DNA from: JACZST01 sp964195155
Lineage (GTDB): Bacteria > Actinomycetota > Acidimicrobiia > Spongiisociales > UBA5794
Direction: 5' to 3'
Length of the DNA stretch: 32,165 nucleotides
Assembly (NCBI GenBank): GCA_964195155.1
Contig: CAXMOP010000083.1
Span: forward strand, 1-32,165
Part shown: positions 28,603 through 32,165 of the stretch, piece by piece
How positions within the stretch are numbered: position 1 is the first letter of the stretch
Layout of the letters: every line of letters starts with the position of its first letter
Program-made: the position numbers and the translations under genes
The notes under the pieces: model-generated
Seen by the model: only the letters and a program-made list of their open reading frames with translations
Told to the model about the DNA's origin: nothing
The model's database searches: none

Positions 28603-30081
28603 ATGGCGATCGACAAGCCGAACATCCTGGTTCTGTGGGGCGACGACATCGGCTGGTACAACATCAGCCACAACAACAAGGGGGCGATGGGCTACGAGAC
28701 GCCCAACATCGACCGCATCGCCCGTGAGGGCGTTGAGTTCACCGACTACTACGCCCAGCAGAGTTGCACCGCCGGCCGTGCCTCGTTCATCACCGGGCAA
28801 AACCCGATTCGAACCGGGCTCACCAAGGTCGGGATGCCGGGATCGACCATCGGGTTGCAGGCAGAGGACCCCACCATTGCTGAGCTACTGAAACCGCTCG
28901 GCTATGCCACCGGTCAGTTCGGAAAGAACCACCTCGGCGACCTCGACGAGTTCCTGCCGACCAACCACGGCTTTGATGAGTTCTACGGGAACCTCTACCA
29001 CCTCAACGCCGAGGACGAGCCTGAGCACCCCGACTATCCAAAGGACCCAGCGTTCCGGGAGCAGTTCGGTCCGCGCGGGGTGATGCACACGTTTGCCGAT
29101 GGCCGCATCGAGGACACCGGCCCATTGACGAAGAAACGGATGGAGACCGTCGACGACGACGTCACCGACCGCGCAGAGCAGTTCATCCGCGATGCCCACG
29201 ATTCGGAGACACCCTTCTTTGTCTGGTGGAACGCGACCCGAATGCACATGTGGACCCGGCTCAAGGAGGAGTCAGAGGGCCTCTCCGGACAGGGCTTCTA
29301 TAACGACGCCATGGTGGAGCATGACGGCCACGTCGGGCAGCTGCTCGACCTCCTGGACGAGCTTGGCATCGCCGAGAACACCATCGTTGTGTATTCGACC
29401 GACAACGGGCCGCACTACAACGCCTGGCCCGATGGGGGCATCACCCCGTGGCGGAGCGAGAAGAACTCGAACTGGGAGGGCGCTTATCGAGTGCCGGCGT
29501 TTGCCCGCTGGCCCGGGAAATTCGCGGCGGGTACGACGCTCAACGGCATCGTCACCCACCAGGAGTGGCTGCCGACCTTCCTCGCCGCCGCCGGCCAGCC
29601 GGACATCGTCAAGGAACTGAAGGCTGGCCATCAGGCCGGAGACAAGCACTTCCGGGTCCACATCGACGGTTACAACACCCTCCCCTATCTGAAGGGGGAG
29701 GCCGATGAGTCGCCGCGGGAGTGGTTCTTCTACACCAACGACGACGGGTTGATCGCCGCCCTCCGCTACGGAGATTGGAAGGTGGTCTTCTACGAGCAAC
29801 GCGCCAAACAGATGCTGGTTTGGGCAGAGCCGTTTGTCGCTTTGCGCATGCCGAAGATCTTCAACCTGCGCCGCGACCCGTTCGAGCGGGCAGACGAGAA
29901 CGCGAACTCCTATTGGAATTGGTTCCTCGAGCACCTGTTTGTGTTGTACCCGATGACGGCGCTTGCCGCCGAGCAGATCAAGTCGTTCAAGGACTTTCCA
30001 CCGAGGCAGGACCCCGCCGCGTTCAACCTCGATGCGGTGATGGCGCAGATGGCCGACGCCAGCGGCGGTGGCATGCGCTGA
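28603..30081 (+). CDS. Cytoplasmic arylsulfatase-type sulfatase (Cys-type)
   Basis: A 492-residue type I sulfatase of the alkaline-phosphatase superfamily, cleaving sulfate esters. It begins K-P-N-I-L-V-L-W-G-D-D-I-G-W (metal aspartates). The active-site motif is S-C55-T-A-G-R, Cys-type, so it needs formylglycine made by FGE. G-K-N-H-L-G-D is the lysine/histidine block, and Y-S-T-D-N-G-P the second metal site. There is no signal peptide. The same small family of bacterial arylsulfatases tends to end with P-R-Q-D-P-A-A-F-N-L-like tails, as here. It is first in an operon with an MFS transporter and a degenerate receiver, controlled by element copy 3. The substrate is unknown. Confidence 0.94.
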   Translation: MAIDKPNILVLWGDDIGWYNISHNNKGAMGYETPNIDRIAREGVEFTDYYAQQSCTAGRASFITGQNPIRTGLTKVGMPGSTIGLQAEDPTIAELLKPLGYATGQFGKNHLGDLDEFLPTNHGFDEFYGNLYHLNAEDEPEHPDYPKDPAFREQFGPRGVMHTFADGRIEDTGPLTKKRMETVDDDVTDRAEQFIRDAHDSETPFFVWWNATRMHMWTRLKEESEGLSGQGFYNDAMVEHDGHVGQLLDLLDELGIAENTIVVYSTDNGPHYNAWPDGGITPWRSEKNSNWEGAYRVPAFARWPGKFAAGTTLNGIVTHQEWLPTFLAAAGQPDIVKELKAGHQAGDKHFRVHIDGYNTLPYLKGEADESPREWFFYTNDDGLIAALRYGDWKVVFYEQRAKQMLVWAEPFVALRMPKIFNLRRDPFERADENANSYWNWFLEHLFVLYPMTALAAEQIKSFKDFPPRQDPAAFNLDAVMAQMADASGGGMR

Positions 30082-30111
30082 GCAGACCCCGGCGAGCCAC
30101 TTGGAGGAGAC

Positions 30112-31401
30112 ATGACGGCACCGGCTAACAGCACGGCCCGGCCAAAGACGTTCGAATGGTGGATGGTGTCCAACTTCGCCATGGGGGCGGGCTACAGCGC
30201 CTTCGTGTCACTGCTCATCCCGCCGTTCGTCAAGGAAATCACCGGCGACGTCTCTGCAGCCGGTGTGGTTATGGCGATCATCGCCCTCGGCGCCTTGCTC
30301 GGACCGGCCCTGGGGACGTTCGCCGACAAGTACTCGGCGCATCGTTTGCTCCTGGTACTTGGCGTCGGCGGGATGGCAGTTGCCTTCGTCATGCTGGCGC
30401 TTTCGTCTGAGAACACCGAGCTGTTCGCCATCGACGCCATCGTCATGGGCGTCGGCATCGCCGCGGTGTCTGCGGTGGGCCCGGTGTTCATCGTCGGTGC
30501 CAGGCTTCCCCAGGCCGTCGAGGCCAAGCAGCTGACCACGTTCTCATTGATGATGCCTACCGGGCAGCTCGTCGGTGGCCTGCTGCTTGCCGCGGTCGCC
30601 GGCTGGACTTTCACACAGCGCTTCTGGCTCGGGGCCGGAGTGATGGCTGTTGCCTTCGTGATTGTCTGGCTCACCTCCACCGATCCAAACCGTCGGTTGC
30701 AAGCGGCGATCGCTGCGGGAGAGGGCGGCTCGGAGGCGGTGAAGGAAGCACGCAAAGCCTCCCTCAAGCAGGTGTTCTTCTCCCTCTTCGGCGTCTACCT
30801 CCTGGTCCTCACCTTGTCATCGGTCGCCAACAACGGGGTGAATTCTCAGATCGCCAACATCATGCCAAACGTCTACGGCATGAGCGAGCAGATGACTTCG
30901 ACGATGATCGGGCTCGCTGGCCTCTTGAATATCATCCTCTTCTTCCCCGCAGGGCGCTGGATGGCGCGCAGCGGAGGGTTCTCACCATTCACTGCCGGCA
31001 TCATCGCCCGTTTCGCCGCAGGCGTTGGGATGGCGGTCGCCGGCCTCGCAACCGGGAACAATCTGCTGCTCGGCGCTGCCTTCATGCAGCTCATGTACAA
31101 CGCGGCGCCGTTCGTGCGGCTTGCCCAGCCAAATCTGGCGGTGCGCTACGCCAAGTTCCCCGCGGGAGCAGCGAGCGGGTGGGTCATCGCCGCCAGTGCC
31201 ACCGGCAGCTTCGTCGGCAGCCTCATTGGCGGTTTCCTTGCCGACCAGTTCGGTTTCAACGCAGTCAACTGGATGGCTGCGGTGGCGGCCGGTCTGTCGT
31301 TCGTCGTGCTGTGGCTGTGGCTGCGGCCTGGCGAGGAGCGTATCCGCGACGCGTCCTCAGAGGGCACGCCGGACGCCGTCTCGGATGCGCCCGCCACGTG
31401 A
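30112..31401 (+). CDS. MFS transporter in the sulfatase operon
   Basis: A 429-residue, 12-helix major-facilitator protein. The loop 2-3 motif appears as G-T-F-A-D-K-Y-S-A-H-R. A hydrophilic central loop lies at about 190-220 (rich in E, A, K), and the second half has L-A-D-Q-F-G-F-N. GGAGGAG lies before ATG 30112, 30 nt after the sulfatase stop, so the genes are co-transcribed. It probably imports the sulfated substrate or exports its product or sulfate; direction and substrate are inference. Confidence 0.9.
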   Translation: MTAPANSTARPKTFEWWMVSNFAMGAGYSAFVSLLIPPFVKEITGDVSAAGVVMAIIALGALLGPALGTFADKYSAHRLLLVLGVGGMAVAFVMLALSSENTELFAIDAIVMGVGIAAVSAVGPVFIVGARLPQAVEAKQLTTFSLMMPTGQLVGGLLLAAVAGWTFTQRFWLGAGVMAVAFVIVWLTSTDPNRRLQAAIAAGEGGSEAVKEARKASLKQVFFSLFGVYLLVLTLSSVANNGVNSQIANIMPNVYGMSEQMTSTMIGLAGLLNIILFFPAGRWMARSGGFSPFTAGIIARFAAGVGMAVAGLATGNNLLLGAAFMQLMYNAAPFVRLAQPNLAVRYAKFPAGAASGWVIAASATGSFVGSLIGGFLADQFGFNAVNWMAAVAAGLSFVVLWLWLRPGEERIRDASSEGTPDAVSDAPAT

Positions 31402-31411
31402 TGGACACACG

Positions 31412-31768
31412 ATGCGCCTGGTAGTTGCCGTCCACAGCAGAGAGGTGAAGACCGCGCTGTTCCTCGCCCTCAACGGCCTCGACACGGTCACCATCGTCGC
31501 CACCGCCACCTCGACCGCCGAACTGGTCAGCTACTGCAGGGCGTTTCGGCCAGACGTGGTGGTTGTGGAGCGAGGCCTGCCCGGTCGCCCGCTGATCGAG
31601 GCCATACCGAAACTCGGCGAATCGATGAGGAAGGGTCGGGTTCTGCTGATCGACGGTGACGAGGCGCTCGACCTGGCAAGGAGCGTCTCATACGTCGAAG
31701 TGTTCGGGGACATCGCCGATCTGGTTGCGGCTCTACCGGAGCCCGAGAGAGAAGCGCGTGGATCGTGA
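31412..31768 (+). CDS. Stand-alone receiver-like protein lacking the phospho-acceptor Asp
   Basis: A 118-residue protein that aligns by eye with receiver domains of NarL-type regulators: M-R-L-V-V-A-V-H-S-R-E-V-K-T-A-L-F, then F-R-P-D-V-V-V-V-E-R-G-L-P-G-R-P. In functional receivers the second block reads V-V-L-M-D-L-x-L-P-G. Here D is E, and the N-terminal acidic pair is replaced by V-H-S. It has no output domain. It is probably a pseudo-receiver locked in one state and working by protein contact. It lies 10 nt after the MFS stop in the sulfatase operon. ATG 31412 fits the fold start. Confidence 0.75.
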   Translation: MRLVVAVHSREVKTALFLALNGLDTVTIVATATSTAELVSYCRAFRPDVVVVERGLPGRPLIEAIPKLGESMRKGRVLLIDGDEALDLARSVSYVEVFGDIADLVAALPEPEREARGS

Positions 31769-31780
31769 AGGAGCAGAGCA

Positions 31781-31852
31781 CCCTGGTAGATCGGCCAGGC
31801 ACAGGAACCCACAGCTTGGCCCGTAGTTCCCAAAGGACGCACCCGATACGTT
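31781..31852 (+). promoter_or_regulatory. Shared promoter element, copy 4 (upstream of the LPG-synthase-like gene)
   Basis: CCTG-N10-CAGG (31782-31799), AACCCACA (31806-31813), CCCGTAG (31820-31826), 20 bp, TACGTT (31847-31852), then 10 nt to ATG 31863. The outermost base pair of the inverted repeat is lost in this copy. Confidence 0.85.
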
Positions 31853-31862
31853 GGGAGTTGAG

Positions 31863-32165
31863 ATGACGAGCGAGAGCCACGATCCAGCAGACGATGTCCG
31901 AGTCGCACCCGAGCACACGCCGGAGGAGGACGCCAAGGAGAACCGGAAGAAGGCAATACGCGAGCTGATCCTCGTCGGAGTTGTCCTGTTCCTGATCTTC
32001 GTTGTCTTCCTGCCTCAGTTCATCGACTACGGCCAGGTCGTCGACTCCATCCTGAAGCTGACCATCGGCGAGATCGTCCTGCTGACCGTCCTCGGGATCG
32101 CCTTCACCTGGTTCAGTGCCGGGGTCTACAACACGCTGATTCCCGGCCTCGGCTGGTGGGAGGGG
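31863..32165 (+). CDS. Lysylphosphatidylglycerol synthase/flippase-like membrane protein, N-terminal part
   Basis: The open frame runs off the window end after 101 residues. Residues 1-32 are a charged cytoplasmic stretch (E-E-D-A-K-E-N-R-K-K). A membrane helix lies at about 34-50, V-F-L-P-Q-F-I-D-Y-G-Q-V follows, and a second helix lies at about 70-90. The P-Q-F-x-D-Y-G-x-V block after the first helix resembles the LPG-synthase transmembrane/UPF0104 flippase family. GGGAG is 5 nt before the ATG but also within 10 nt of the -10 box, so a very short leader is likely. Assignment is tentative because most of the protein is missing. Confidence 0.65.
   Translation, partial: MTSESHDPADDVRVAPEHTPEEDAKENRKKAIRELILVGVVLFLIFVVFLPQFIDYGQVVDSILKLTIGEIVLLTVLGIAFTWFSAGVYNTLIPGLGWWEG

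Noticed and set aside
23929..31852. Four-copy element as a riboswitch or leader RNA
   Set aside because: The -10-like TACGTT lies at the 3' end, only 6-10 nt before the start codon in three copies, and no shared pairing beyond the dyad is visible. It is not fully excluded.

Overview
The window reads as chromosomal DNA of a high-GC actinobacterium, probably an Acidimicrobiia-like lineage. The signs are dense GC-rich genes with short gaps, many lipoproteins with an LAAC lipobox, an AbiEi/DUF559 protein, a DUF6325 protein, and several start codons lying 6-7 nt after a TANNNT -10 box (leaderless transcripts). The lineage is an inference; no rRNA or tRNA gene is present. No gene-free gap exceeds 300 bp.

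Region 1 (1-4.5 kb): a partial ornithine carbamoyltransferase and a divergent metallo-beta-lactamase-fold protein, then the most striking part of the window. Three genes each carry an internal in-frame UGA that is best read as selenocysteine: a HesB-like protein (Sec34), a DUF3179 protein (Sec122, U-P-L-C) and an AhpC/TSA-type peroxiredoxin (Sec36, U-P-Y-C). In all three the UGA is followed after exactly 20 nt by a GGUC apical loop closed by a stem, which is a bacterial SECIS element. Elsewhere UGA is an ordinary stop. The host must therefore have selA/selB/selC/selD outside the window.

Region 2 (4.5-12.9 kb): a membrane protein; a minus-strand operon of a BASS symporter, a class I/II aminotransferase and a Tat-exported MBL-fold lipoprotein; a tandem META-domain lipoprotein; a DHA2-type MFS exporter; and a coupled small ORF, MTA/SAH nucleosidase and VOC protein.

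Region 3 (12.9-19.2 kb): an overlapping operon of a secreted protein, an ECF sigma factor (apparent CTG start) and a membrane anti-sigma-like protein; a PDZ lipoprotein; and a lipoprotein overlapping a divergent FtsH-like AAA+ zinc protease.

Region 4 (19.2-23.4 kb): an AbiEi/DUF559 endonuclease-like gene between two near-identical palindromes in inverted arrangement; an SDR, DoxX, micro-ORF and quinone-oxidoreductase operon; and a DUF6325 protein with a strong terminator.

Region 5 (23.4-32.2 kb): a candidate regulon. A promoter element of about 72 bp, ACCTG-N10-CAGGT, AACCCACA, CCCGTAG-N20-TACGTT, occurs four times. It lies upstream of a YqhA-like membrane protein, a ClC channel followed by a formylglycine-generating enzyme, a sulfatase followed by an MFS transporter and a degenerate receiver protein, and an LPG-synthase/flippase-like membrane protein (cut by the window end). 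A LiaSR/NarL-type two-component system sits in the middle and is the natural candidate regulator. The element would co-express the sulfatase with the enzyme that matures it.
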